Part shown: one piece after another, positions 21,061-31,898 of the stretch
Layout: each line of letters begins with the position of its first letter
How positions within the stretch are numbered: the first letter of the stretch is position 1
Assembly (NCBI RefSeq): GCF_016093295.1
Contig: NZ_JAEDAL010000001.1
Location: 682,001-746,000, forward strand
Source of the DNA: Inhella gelatinilytica
GTDB taxonomy: Bacteria; Pseudomonadota; Gammaproteobacteria; Burkholderiales; Burkholderiaceae_C
DNA length: 64,000 nt
Reading direction: 5' to 3'
Position numbers and translations under genes: made by a program
Notes under the pieces: model-generated
What the model saw: the letters and a program-made list of their open reading frames with translations, nothing else
Told to the model about the DNA's origin: nothing
Database searches by the model: none

Positions 21061-22509
21061 ATGACAACTTCCAAACTCATCCGCGGCTACGAGGTCGTGA
21101 TCGGCCTGGAAAACCACGTCCAGCTCTCCACCGTCTCCAAGATCTTCAGCGGCAGCAGCACCGCCTTTGGTGCGGCGCCCAACACCCAGGCCTCGGCCGT
21201 GGACCTGGCGCTGCCCGGCACCCTGCCCGTGCTGAACCGCGGTGCCGTGGAGCGCGCCATCCGCTTCGGCTTGGCCGTGGGCGCCCACATTGCGCCGCTC
21301 TCCATCTTTGCGCGCAAGAACTACTTCTACCCGGACCTGCCCAAGGGCTACCAAATCAGCCAGTACGAGATCCCCGTGGTGCAAGGCGGGCAGGTGCGCT
21401 TCTTCGTGGGCGACCAAGAAAAGGTCATCAACCTGACCCGCGCCCACCTCGAGGAAGACGCCGGCAAAAGCCTGCACGAGGACTACCACGGCATGTCGGG
21501 CATCGACTTGAACCGTGCCGGCACGCCACTGTTGGAGATCGTCTCCGAGCCCGAAATGCGCAGCGCCGAAGAAGCCTGCGAGTACGCCAAGACCCTGCAC
21601 GCCTTGGTCATGTGGCTGGGCATTTGCGACGGCAACATGCAAGAAGGCAGCTTCCGCTGCGACGTCAACGTCTCCGTGCGCAAGCCCGGCCAGCCTTTCG
21701 GTACGCGCCGCGAAATCAAGAACCTGAACAGCTTCAAGTTCCTGATCCAGGCCGTGAACTACGAGGTCAACTGGCAGATCGACCAGATCGAAGACGGCTT
21801 TGAGATCCAGCAGGCCACCGTGCTCTTCAACCCCGACACGGGCGAGACCCGCGCCATGCGCAGCAAGGAAGATGCGGCCGACTACCGCTACTTCCCGGAT
21901 CCCGACCTGCCGCCGCTGATGATCGGTGCCGACTGGGTGGAGCGCGTGAAGGCCGACCTGCCCGAACTGCCCGCCGTGATGGCCGCCCGCTTTGAGAGCC
22001 AAGACGGCTTGCCCACCTACGACGCCCAGATGATGACCGCCAGCCTTGCCGTGGCGCGCTACTACGAGGCCGCCAAGGCCGCGGGCGCGGCGCCCAAGCT
22101 GGTGGCCAACTGGGTGATGGGCGAGATCTCGCGCCGCCTCAATGCCGAAGAAAAGGGCATCGACGCTGCGCCCGTGGGCCCGCAGCTGCTGGCCGCGCTG
22201 ATCGCCCGCATTGCAGACGGCACCATCAGCAACAACGCCGCCCGCCAGGTGTTTGAAGCGCTGTGGGCCGGTGAATCGGCCGATGTGGACGCCGTCATTG
22301 AGGCCAAGGGCCTCAAGCAGATGAGCGACACCGGCGAGCTGGAGCGCATCCTGGACGAGGTGCTGGCCGCCAACGCCAAATCCGTCGAGGAATTCCGCGC
22401 CGGCAAGGACAAAGCCTTCAACGCCCTGGTCGGCCAGGCCATGAAAGCCACCAAGGGCAAGGCCAACCCCGCTTTGGTGAACGAGTTGCTGAAGAAGAAG
22501 CTGGGCTAA
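21061..22509 (+). CDS. gatB: Amidotransferase subunit B (tRNA-binding kinase)
   Basis: 482 residues from [20 protein letters not shown]. The frame extends upstream through gatA, but this ATG is 2 bases past the gatA stop and begins with the canonical GatB sequence. The cradle domain has [14 protein letters not shown] and [10 protein letters not shown], and [21 protein letters not shown] (split: [21 protein letters not shown]) contains the metal and nucleotide region. The C-terminal YqeY-like tail domain (about 330-482) binds tRNA. It activates the misacylated amino acid by phosphorylation. Last gene of gatCAB. Confidence 0.98.
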   Translation: MTTSKLIRGYEVVIGLENHVQLSTVSKIFSGSSTAFGAAPNTQASAVDLALPGTLPVLNRGAVERAIRFGLAVGAHIAPLSIFARKNYFYPDLPKGYQISQYEIPVVQGGQVRFFVGDQEKVINLTRAHLEEDAGKSLHEDYHGMSGIDLNRAGTPLLEIVSEPEMRSAEEACEYAKTLHALVMWLGICDGNMQEGSFRCDVNVSVRKPGQPFGTRREIKNLNSFKFLIQAVNYEVNWQIDQIEDGFEIQQATVLFNPDTGETRAMRSKEDAADYRYFPDPDLPPLMIGADWVERVKADLPELPAVMAARFESQDGLPTYDAQMMTASLAVARYYEAAKAAGAAPKLVANWVMGEISRRLNAEEKGIDAAPVGPQLLAALIARIADGTISNNAARQVFEALWAGESADVDAVIEAKGLKQMSDTGELERILDEVLAANAKSVEEFRAGKDKAFNALVGQAMKATKGKANPALVNELLKKKLG

Positions 22510-22614
22510 ACCCCAGCCGCCTGCTGGACAGCGGGCGGCCGGCGCTGGGCGACAATCCCGCGCCGGCCGCACTGACGGCTGCTGGCCCCGTATTCGGTAT
22601 CAGGAGAGAACCGC

Positions 22615-23733
22615 ATGATCGTGTTGAAAGGCCCCCAGGACCAATTGCTTGCCGCCCTGCAGTCGGTGGCCGGCATCGTGGAGCGCCGCCACACCCTGCC
22701 CATCCTGGCCAATGTGCTGATGAAGCGCGAGGGCGACGAGGTGGAATTCATCTCCTCCGACCTGGAGATCCAGATCCGCACGCGCGCGCCGTTTGACGGC
22801 AGCAACGAGCCGTTCGCCACCACCGTGGGCGCGCGCAAGCTGATCGACATTCTCAAAAGCCTGCCCAGCGACCAGATCTGCAGCCTCTCCAGCAGCCAGA
22901 GCAAGCTCACGCTGCAGGCGGGCAAGAGTCGCTTCACCCTGCAGACCCTGCCGGCGGAGGACTTCCCGCTCGTCCAAGAGGCCCCCGACTTCGGCCCCGC
23001 CTTTGCCGTGCCGCAGGCCACGCTCAAGCACCTGATCAACCAGGTGCACTTCGCCATGGCCGTGCACGACATCCGCTTCTACCTGAACGGCATCCTCTTC
23101 GTCGCCGAAGGCAAGACGCTCACCCTTGTCGCCACCGACGGCCACCGCCTGGCCCTGGCCCAGGCCGAGCTGGAAGTGGAAATGCCCAAGCAGGAAGTCA
23201 TCCTGCCGCGCAAAACCGTGCTGGAGCTGCAGCGCCTGCTGAAGGACAGCAGCAAAGACGAGAACGCCGCCATCGAGATGCGCTTCTCCAGCAACCAGGC
23301 CCGCTTCAGCTTCAGCGGCATGGAGTTCGTGACCAAGCTGGTCGAGGGCAAGTTCCCCGACTACAACCGCGTCATCCCCAAGGGCCACAAGCACAAGCTG
23401 GTGCTGGGCCGCCAACCGCTGCTGGCCGCACTGAACCGCGCCGCCATCCTGACCAGCGACAAGTTCAAGGCCGTGCGCCTCTCCTTCGCCGACAACCTGC
23501 TGACCATTGCCGCCAGCAACGCCGAGCAAGAAGAGGCCAAGGAAGAGATCGAAATCGACTACGGGGGCGACCCCATCGAGACCGGCTTCAACGTCACCTA
23601 CCTGACCGACGTGCTGGCCAACATGCCCCAAGAAATGGTGGGGCTGGACCTGAACGACTCCGCCAGCTCCGCGCTGTTCACCGTGCCCGAGCGCAGCGAC
23701 TTCAAGTACGTGGTCATGCCAATGCGGATCTGA
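22615..23733 (+). CDS. dnaN: DNA polymerase III beta subunit (sliding clamp)
   Basis: 372 residues folding as three similar domains. The start MIVLKGPQDQLLAALQSVAG and the C-terminal YVVMPMRI match DnaN. The C-terminal tail contributes to the hydrophobic pocket that receives clamp-binding peptides. An AGGAGA ribosome-binding site precedes the ATG. It is followed by gyrB, which is the common order, but dnaA is not upstream: gatB is, 105 bases away. I see no DnaA-box cluster in that gap. Confidence 0.98.
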   Translation: MIVLKGPQDQLLAALQSVAGIVERRHTLPILANVLMKREGDEVEFISSDLEIQIRTRAPFDGSNEPFATTVGARKLIDILKSLPSDQICSLSSSQSKLTLQAGKSRFTLQTLPAEDFPLVQEAPDFGPAFAVPQATLKHLINQVHFAMAVHDIRFYLNGILFVAEGKTLTLVATDGHRLALAQAELEVEMPKQEVILPRKTVLELQRLLKDSSKDENAAIEMRFSSNQARFSFSGMEFVTKLVEGKFPDYNRVIPKGHKHKLVLGRQPLLAALNRAAILTSDKFKAVRLSFADNLLTIAASNAEQEEAKEEIEIDYGGDPIETGFNVTYLTDVLANMPQEMVGLDLNDSASSALFTVPERSDFKYVVMPMRI

Positions 23734-23752
23734 CGGTCCCCGATTTCAATTC

Positions 23753-23770
23753 AGCGGGCCTCGGCCCGCT
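23753..23770 (+). terminator. Hairpin between dnaN and gyrB
   Basis: AGCGGGCC (23753-23760) pairs with GGCCCGCT (23763-23770) around a tight 2-base loop, followed by TCTGTGTTTCT. It is an imperfect terminator, which may partly separate dnaN from gyrB. Confidence 0.5.
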
Positions 23771-23783
23771 TCTGTGTTTCTAG

Positions 23784-26312
<2,529 letters not shown>

Positions 26313-26334
26313 TCAATCGACACCACTTCGGCCC

Positions 26335-27204
26335 ATGAACCAGCCACCGGGGACTCACCAGCAGTTCTCCCTGTTCGATGCGGAGACTCCGGAGCAGGCG
26401 GCACAGCAAGGCGCTGTGCCACCACTTGGCGAGTTCAGTAACTTCATCGTCTATGTGGACGAGAGCGGCGACCACGGCTTGGTCTCGATCGATCCTAACT
26501 ATCCGGTGTTCGTGCTGGCCTTCTGTGTTTTCTACAAGGGCCACTACAGCGAGAAGGTCGTCCCAGCACTCCACAAGCTCAAGTTCAACCACTTTGGACA
26601 TGATCTTGTGGTCTTGCATGAGCACGAGATCCGCAAAGAGAAGGGCGACTTTCGTTTTCCCAATCGCGACAAAAGGCTGGAGTTCCAGGACGAATTGACC
26701 TCGATGATCGAGGCCAGCAACTTCATCCTGATCGCCTGCGTCATCGACAAAGCAAAGCTACGGGCCAAGCTGCCTGATCCTGCACCGAATCCGTACCACG
26801 TCGCCTTGGGTTTCTGCCTGGAGACGCTTTACGAATTGCTCCAAGAAAAGCAGCAGGACGATGCACTCACCCACGTCGTTTTTGAATGCCGTGGCAGCAA
26901 GGAAGACAATGAGCTTGAACTTGAGTTCCGCCGCATCTGTGACGGTGCGAACCGCATGGGCAAGCACCTGCCCTTCGAAGTGAAGTTCGCCAGCAAGCAA
27001 ACCAATTCGGCGGGGCTCCAATTGGCCGATCTGGTCGCCCGCCCCGTGGGCTTGAGCGTGCTGCGCCCGCTGCAGGCCAATCGCGCCTTCGAGGTTTTGA
27101 AGAATAAGTTCTTCTGTAGCGGCGGCCGCCAGGCGGTCGGAGCTGGCTACGAGGGCTGGGGGCTGAAGGTATTTCCGGCCCCAGAAAGCGAAAGGCCCCG
27201 ATGA
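26335..27204 (+). CDS. DUF3800-family protein (predicted RNase H-like nuclease fold)
   Basis: 289 residues. The DUF3800 hallmarks are visible: IVYVDESGDHG (Asp42, Glu43, Asp46), a mid-protein acidic VVFECRG (Glu184) and late GLQLADLVA (Asp232). Together these would make an RNase H-like acidic site, as proposed for the family. Members often occur near phage-defence genes or mobile DNA, but no general function is proven. The first 15 residues include QQFSLFD, which resembles the sliding-clamp-binding consensus QL(S/D)LF. An Mrr-type endonuclease gene follows 139 bases later. AT content is visibly higher than in gyrB, suggesting later acquisition. Confidence 0.85.
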   Translation: MNQPPGTHQQFSLFDAETPEQAAQQGAVPPLGEFSNFIVYVDESGDHGLVSIDPNYPVFVLAFCVFYKGHYSEKVVPALHKLKFNHFGHDLVVLHEHEIRKEKGDFRFPNRDKRLEFQDELTSMIEASNFILIACVIDKAKLRAKLPDPAPNPYHVALGFCLETLYELLQEKQQDDALTHVVFECRGSKEDNELELEFRRICDGANRMGKHLPFEVKFASKQTNSAGLQLADLVARPVGLSVLRPLQANRAFEVLKNKFFCSGGRQAVGAGYEGWGLKVFPAPESERPR

Positions 27205-27343
27205 ATCTCACCGAGGCCGCAGCGCCGACCGGGTTCTCCCAGTCCACTTGGGTACAGAGTATAGGCGCAAGTTAACGATCCCGTTCCCGGGCGCCAAGTC
27301 GGGGCGCGAGATCTCATCGAATTCCAGGAGTTAATTGGAGCCT

Positions 27344-28348
27344 ATGAGCAGCAAGACTTTGTGGATGGTGCGTGCCGGCGAGGCCGGCTGGCGCTTTGAG
27401 GAGTTTGAACGCCAAGGCTTGGTCAGCATTGGCTGGCATGAAATGGGCGACCTTGCGGGTTTGGTCGCGCGCGAAGATTTCATGCGCCGCGTTGAAGCCG
27501 CTTACCCCGAGGCCAAGCCCACTTGGTACCCCAGCGCGGCCGGACAGGTTTACCGATTTGTGCGCGAGATCAAGGCCGGCGACGGCATGCTGACTTACAG
27601 CCCTTCGGAGCGCTCCTACCTGGTTGGCGAGGTGTTGAGCGCCTACGAGTACGCACCCAAGGCTTCGCCTGAGCAGCCGAACCAACGCAAGGTGCGGTGG
27701 CGTGGCCGGGTGTCGCGCGACAGCCTTTCCGTGGCGACGCGCAACAGCCTGGGCTCGATCTCCACGTTGTTCATGGTGCCTCCGGAGGCGGCCGCGGAAA
27801 TTGAACGCATGCTGAGCCGGGCGCCCGCCGAGCCCGTCGAAGCGGTGCAGGCGGTTGGCGCGCAGGATCAAGTCGATGACCTGTACAAGGACTTGCAAGG
27901 CAAGGCCTTCGAGTTCATCAAGGACAGGGTCAGCCAGCTCGATTGGGAAGACATGCAGGAGCTGGTGGCCGGGCTGCTGCGGGCGATGGGCTACAAGACG
28001 CGTGTGTCGCCCAGCGGCTCGGACCGCGGCAAGGACATCGTGGCCTCCCCCGACGGGCTGGGCTTCGAGGATCCGCGCATCGTGGTGGAGGTCAAGCACC
28101 GCACAGCGGCGATGGGCTCACAGGAGATTCGCAGCTTTCTGGGCGGGCGCCACGACAACGACAAGGGCTTGTATGTCAGCACCGGCGGCTTCAGCAAAGA
28201 CGCACGGTATGAGGCCGAGCGCGCGCGCATTCCGGTCACCCTGATGGATATCGACGACCTGGTGAAGTCGGTCTTGGAGCACTACGAGCGCATGGACATC
28301 GACACGCAGCGTCTGGTGCCATTGCGCAAGTTGTACTGGCCGGCGTGA
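27344..28348 (+). CDS. Mrr-type restriction endonuclease with an N-terminal EVE/PUA-like domain
   Basis: 334 residues from the ATG at 27344, preceded by TTGGAG. An upstream TTG in frame is less likely. Residues 1-115 (LWMVRAGEAGWRFEEF, GWHEMGDLAG, YRFVREIKAGDGMLTY) resemble modified-base-reading PUA/EVE-like domains seen at the front of Mrr proteins. This is a pattern-based call. Residues 195-310 form the Mrr_cat nuclease: MGYKTRVSPSGSDRGKDI with Asp231, then VVEVKHR with Glu249 and Lys251, the PD-(D/E)xK core, and a following Gln (SQEIRSFLGG). No methyltransferase gene is adjacent, so it may be a modification-dependent (type IV) enzyme. Confidence 0.88.
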   Translation: MSSKTLWMVRAGEAGWRFEEFERQGLVSIGWHEMGDLAGLVAREDFMRRVEAAYPEAKPTWYPSAAGQVYRFVREIKAGDGMLTYSPSERSYLVGEVLSAYEYAPKASPEQPNQRKVRWRGRVSRDSLSVATRNSLGSISTLFMVPPEAAAEIERMLSRAPAEPVEAVQAVGAQDQVDDLYKDLQGKAFEFIKDRVSQLDWEDMQELVAGLLRAMGYKTRVSPSGSDRGKDIVASPDGLGFEDPRIVVEVKHRTAAMGSQEIRSFLGGRHDNDKGLYVSTGGFSKDARYEAERARIPVTLMDIDDLVKSVLEHYERMDIDTQRLVPLRKLYWPA

Positions 28349-28361
28349 CGGATCGTTTTCG

Positions 28362-29198
28362 ATGTCTATTTCTCCCAGCTCTTCCCTGTTCCCCACCCGC
28401 ATCGTCTGCCTCACCGAAGAACCCACCGAGGTGCTCTACGCGCTGGGCGAGGAGCACCGCATCGTGGGCATTTCGGGCTTCACGGTGCGGCCGGCGCGGG
28501 CGCGGCAGGAGAAGCCGCGGGTGTCGGCGTTCACCAGCGCCAAGATCGAGCGCATCCTGGAGCTGAAGCCGGATCTGGCGATTGGGTTTTCGGACATGCA
28601 GGCGGACATCGCCAAGACGCTGATCCAGGCCGGGGTGGAGGTGTGGATCACCAACCACCGCTCGGTGGAGGGCATCCTGGGCTATGTGCGGCGGCTGGGG
28701 GCGATGGTGGGCGCGGCGGAGCGGGCGGCGGCTTACGCGGACGAGCTGGCGGCGCAGGTGGAGCAGGTGCGGCAGGCGGCGGCGCTGCTGCCCCGGCGGC
28801 CCAAGGTGTACTTTGAGGAATGGGACGAGCCGAGCATCAGCGCCATCCGCTGGGTGAGCGAGCTGATCACCATCGCCGGAGGGGATGACATCTTCCCCGA
28901 GCGGGCGGCGGCCAGCCTGGCGCGGGACCGCATCGTGGGGGACCGCGCGGAGATCCTGGCGCGCTCACCGGACATCATCATTGGCTCCTGGTGCGGCAAG
29001 AAGTTCCGCCCCGAGCAGGTGGCCGCGCGGCCGGGCTGGGCGGAGCTGCCCGCGGTGCGCGACGGCGAGCTGCACGAGGTGAAGAGCCCGCTGATCCTGC
29101 AACCCGGCCCCGCCGCGCTGACGGACGGGCTGGCGGCACTGCACGGGATCATTCGGCGCTGGGCGGAGCGGGTGACATCTGTTCCACTCTCGGGGTGA
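28362..29198 (+). CDS. Cobalamin/Fe3+-siderophore-binding-type protein (BtuF-like), no signal peptide
   Basis: 278 residues of the periplasmic-binding-protein type 2 fold used by BtuF: RIVCLTEEPTEVLYALGEEH, ELKPDLAIGFSDMQAD, ISAIRWVSELITIAGGDDIF and a late region with DIIIGSWCGKKF. It begins with a polar segment and has no Sec signal or lipobox, so it appears cytosolic. No permease or ATPase gene is nearby. Such orphan 'cobalamin-binding proteins' are widespread, and their ligand is generally unproven. Its stop codon overlaps the GTG start of the helicase gene (GTGA), so translation is coupled. Confidence 0.85.
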   Translation: MSISPSSSLFPTRIVCLTEEPTEVLYALGEEHRIVGISGFTVRPARARQEKPRVSAFTSAKIERILELKPDLAIGFSDMQADIAKTLIQAGVEVWITNHRSVEGILGYVRRLGAMVGAAERAAAYADELAAQVEQVRQAAALLPRRPKVYFEEWDEPSISAIRWVSELITIAGGDDIFPERAAASLARDRIVGDRAEILARSPDIIIGSWCGKKFRPEQVAARPGWAELPAVRDGELHEVKSPLILQPGPAALTDGLAALHGIIRRWAERVTSVPLSG

Positions 29199-31402
29199 AG
29201 CCTGATCTCCCCGCCCCCGCATTCCCCCTGCCGCAGCCGCGCCACGCGGCCCGCCTGCCCAAAGACCTGAAGCCCGAAGACTGGCAGCGCATCCGCCAAG
29301 CCGCGCACGCCCTGCCCCAGGTGCTGACCCCGGCCGACTTCGACGATGCGGGTGACGAGTTTCTAGAGCGCCTGGGGGCCATCCAGATTGCCAAGGCCGC
29401 TGCGGGCGGCCGGCCCAGCCGCTGGATCCTGCCGCAGCACATCCCCGTGGCGCTGGCCCAGCTGGCGGCCACGCCACTCAGCAACGAATTGCGCCCGCTC
29501 CTGGTGGGCCGCATGCAGCAGCTGGAATCCCTGGGTCTGCAGCGCGAAGGGCTGCTGTTCACCCGCTTGTGCATGCAGGCCCTGCCCCTAGCGCACGAGG
29601 GCTGGCGCATCGACCTCGCGCACCGCGTGCCGGTGGACGAGGCGCCCATCTGGGCCTTTGTGCGCGATGGCGATCTGCCAGCCCTGCGCAAAGCGCTGGG
29701 GCAGATGCCGGCCTACTCGCACCCGGCTGAACTGACATTGCACCTGAACCACCTGGTGGCCCGCAGCGAAGCCATGGGCCACCCCAGCATGATGGGCGCG
29801 CTGCTGGCGCGCCTGCAGGCCGAGTGCAGTGTGCCCATGCCCTTTGAGGACCTGAAGGCCGCGCTGACCCGCGCCCAGGACCGCTGGGAAAACGCCGTCA
29901 ACGAGCAAGACCGCCTGGCCAGCCTGGGCCGCGAGCTGGCGTTTCGCGGCTACCCGGACAGCTTTGAGGTGGCGCGCCGCCTGGGCCGCCAAGTGACGCT
30001 GTACCTCGGCCCGCCCAACAGCGGCAAGACGCACGCAGCGTTTGAAAAGCTCGCTGACGCAAGAGATGGTGCGTACCTGGCGCCCTTGCGCTTGCTGGCC
30101 CTGGAGGGCCGCGACCGCCTGGTGGGCCGCGGCGTGCCGTGCTCGCTGCTGACGGGCGAGGAGAGCGTGCCGGCGGACAACGCCCGCGTCATCAGCAGCA
30201 CCATCGAGATGGCCAACACGCGCGAGATCGTGGACGTGGCGGTGATCGACGAAGCGCAGATGCTGTTCGACGACTCCCGCGGCTGGGCCTGGACGCAGGC
30301 CATCTGCGGCGTGCCGGCGCGGGAGCTGATCATCATTGCCTCCGCCTATGCCGCACCCGCCATCGAGCGCCTGCTGGCCCTGTGCGGCGAGCGCGCGCAG
30401 CGCCGGGTGTTCGAGCGCAAGCAGCAGGTGCAGCTGATGAAGGCCCCGGTACCGATGACGCAGCTGCAGGCCGGTGACGCGGTGGTGGCCTTCAGCCGCC
30501 GCGACGTGCTGATGCTGCGCGACCAGATTGCCCAAGACGGCCACCGCGTGAGCGTGATCTACGGCGCCCTGCCGCCCGAGGTGCGCCGCCGCGAGGCCGA
30601 GCGCTTTGCGGTGGGTGCGAGCGACGTGCTGGTGGCCACGGACGCCATCGGCATGGGACTGAACCTGCCGATCCGCCGCGTGCTCTTCTCCACATTGGAG
30701 AAGTTCGACGGCGTGGGCGACCGCAAGCTCAGCGTGAGCGAGGTGCACCAAATTGCCGGTCGCGCCGGGCGCTACGGCCTGCACGACGAAGGCTTTGTCA
30801 GCGTGCTCAAGGAGAGCGAGGCCAGCGCCTTGAAGATCCTGCGCGAGCTCTTGCCCAAGGAGCCGCGCGCCCCGCGCGACTTCAAGGCCCCGGTGGCGCC
30901 GAATTGGACGCATGTCTCCACCATCGCCGAGCGCATGGGAGTGAAGAAGCTCTATGCGGTGCTGAGCATCTTCATGCAGCAGCTGCGCCTGGACGACGCC
31001 CACTTTGCCGTGGCCGAACTGGAGCAGATGCTGGAGCTGGCCGAGATGCTGGATCGCAACGCGGGTTCTTTAAGCCTGCAAGAGCGATTCCGCTACGCGC
31101 AGGCGCCGGTGGACTCCCGCCTGCCGCAGCTGATCGAGCAGTTTCAAGGCTGGGCCGCGCGCCACGCCCGCATGGGCAGCGCGGGTGAGCCGGAGTTTGT
31201 GGACGACGTGGATGAACACGCCCGCCTGGACCGCATGGAGCAGGCGCTGCGCCAGTGCACGCTCTGGCTCTGGCTGGACCTGCGCTTCCCCGGCGTCTAC
31301 GGCCATGTGGACGCCGTGCTGGACCTGCGCGCCCGGCTCAACGACGGCATTGAGCGCCAGCTCAAGGGCAAGCGCCCGCTGTGGCAGCGGCGCGGGCGCT
31401 GA
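29195..31402 (+). CDS. SUV3-like superfamily 2 RNA helicase
   Basis: The frame is open from 28991, but the first part is antisense-like shadow inside the preceding gene. The GTG at 29195, overlapping that gene's stop, gives 735 residues. Helicase motifs are Walker A GPPNSGKTH (about 272-279), motif II VIDEAQML (about 350), motif III-like ASAY, and motif VI HQIAGRAGRYG (about 518). The order and the N-terminal all-alpha domain resemble mitochondrial SUV3 and its alphaproteobacterial relatives, ATP-driven 3'-5' RNA/DNA helicases of RNA surveillance. C-terminal helices may bind RNA. No exoribonuclease partner is encoded beside it. Confidence 0.88.
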   Translation: MKPDLPAPAFPLPQPRHAARLPKDLKPEDWQRIRQAAHALPQVLTPADFDDAGDEFLERLGAIQIAKAAAGGRPSRWILPQHIPVALAQLAATPLSNELRPLLVGRMQQLESLGLQREGLLFTRLCMQALPLAHEGWRIDLAHRVPVDEAPIWAFVRDGDLPALRKALGQMPAYSHPAELTLHLNHLVARSEAMGHPSMMGALLARLQAECSVPMPFEDLKAALTRAQDRWENAVNEQDRLASLGRELAFRGYPDSFEVARRLGRQVTLYLGPPNSGKTHAAFEKLADARDGAYLAPLRLLALEGRDRLVGRGVPCSLLTGEESVPADNARVISSTIEMANTREIVDVAVIDEAQMLFDDSRGWAWTQAICGVPARELIIIASAYAAPAIERLLALCGERAQRRVFERKQQVQLMKAPVPMTQLQAGDAVVAFSRRDVLMLRDQIAQDGHRVSVIYGALPPEVRRREAERFAVGASDVLVATDAIGMGLNLPIRRVLFSTLEKFDGVGDRKLSVSEVHQIAGRAGRYGLHDEGFVSVLKESEASALKILRELLPKEPRAPRDFKAPVAPNWTHVSTIAERMGVKKLYAVLSIFMQQLRLDDAHFAVAELEQMLELAEMLDRNAGSLSLQERFRYAQAPVDSRLPQLIEQFQGWAARHARMGSAGEPEFVDDVDEHARLDRMEQALRQCTLWLWLDLRFPGVYGHVDAVLDLRARLNDGIERQLKGKRPLWQRRGR

Positions 31403-31446
31403 GCGTCAGCCTGGAGAATCGCGGGTTTTGACTGTCGCATCTGCCC

Positions 31447-31803
31447 ATGAACTTCGTCGATCTTCCCCTGCGCCGCGCCCCCGGTCTGGCCAAACGCCGC
31501 AGCCGCCGCTTGCGCAAAAAACTGCGCATTGCCGAATTCCAGGAAATGGGCTTTGAGTGGTCGGCCACGTTGGCCAGTTCAGCCACCGCCGAACAAGAAG
31601 AGGCACTGCTGGATGCTTTGATCGCCCTGCTGGAGCCCCTGGGACTGGGCATGGGCGGCGGCGTGGGCGGCGCCTTCGTGTCGCGCTACCCCTCGGGCAG
31701 CGTCAGCGCCGAAGAGCGCGCTCAAATCGAGGCCTGGTTGAGGGGCCAGCCCTTGCTGACCGCCGTCGACGTGGGCCCGCTGCACGACCTCTGGTACGAC
31801 TGA
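31447..31803 (+). CDS. YggL-family 50S ribosome-binding protein
   Basis: 118 residues. RRSRRLRKKLRIAEFQEMGF near the N terminus is nearly identical in pattern to E. coli YggL (SRRMRKK.H..EFQELGF). The end LHDLWYD matches the conserved ...LFDVWWD terminus. The family binds the large ribosomal subunit and influences its maturation or activity. The central part has a Gly-rich insertion (GLGMGGGVGGAF). Placed 44 bases after the helicase, which may suggest a shared RNA/ribosome context. Confidence 0.85.
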   Translation: MNFVDLPLRRAPGLAKRRSRRLRKKLRIAEFQEMGFEWSATLASSATAEQEEALLDALIALLEPLGLGMGGGVGGAFVSRYPSGSVSAEERAQIEAWLRGQPLLTAVDVGPLHDLWYD

Positions 31804-31898
31804 GGCGCCAGAAGCCCTGTACGGCCCGCCGTGGCGGGACGCACCCGCTCCGTACTCGCCCGCTTGCCGCCGCGCCCGGCAGCCCCGACCATTCGGGC

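Noticed and set aside
22510-22614. Replication origin next to dnaN
   Set aside because: No TTATCCACA-like boxes or AT-rich unwinding region were visible in the gap, and dnaA is not adjacent.
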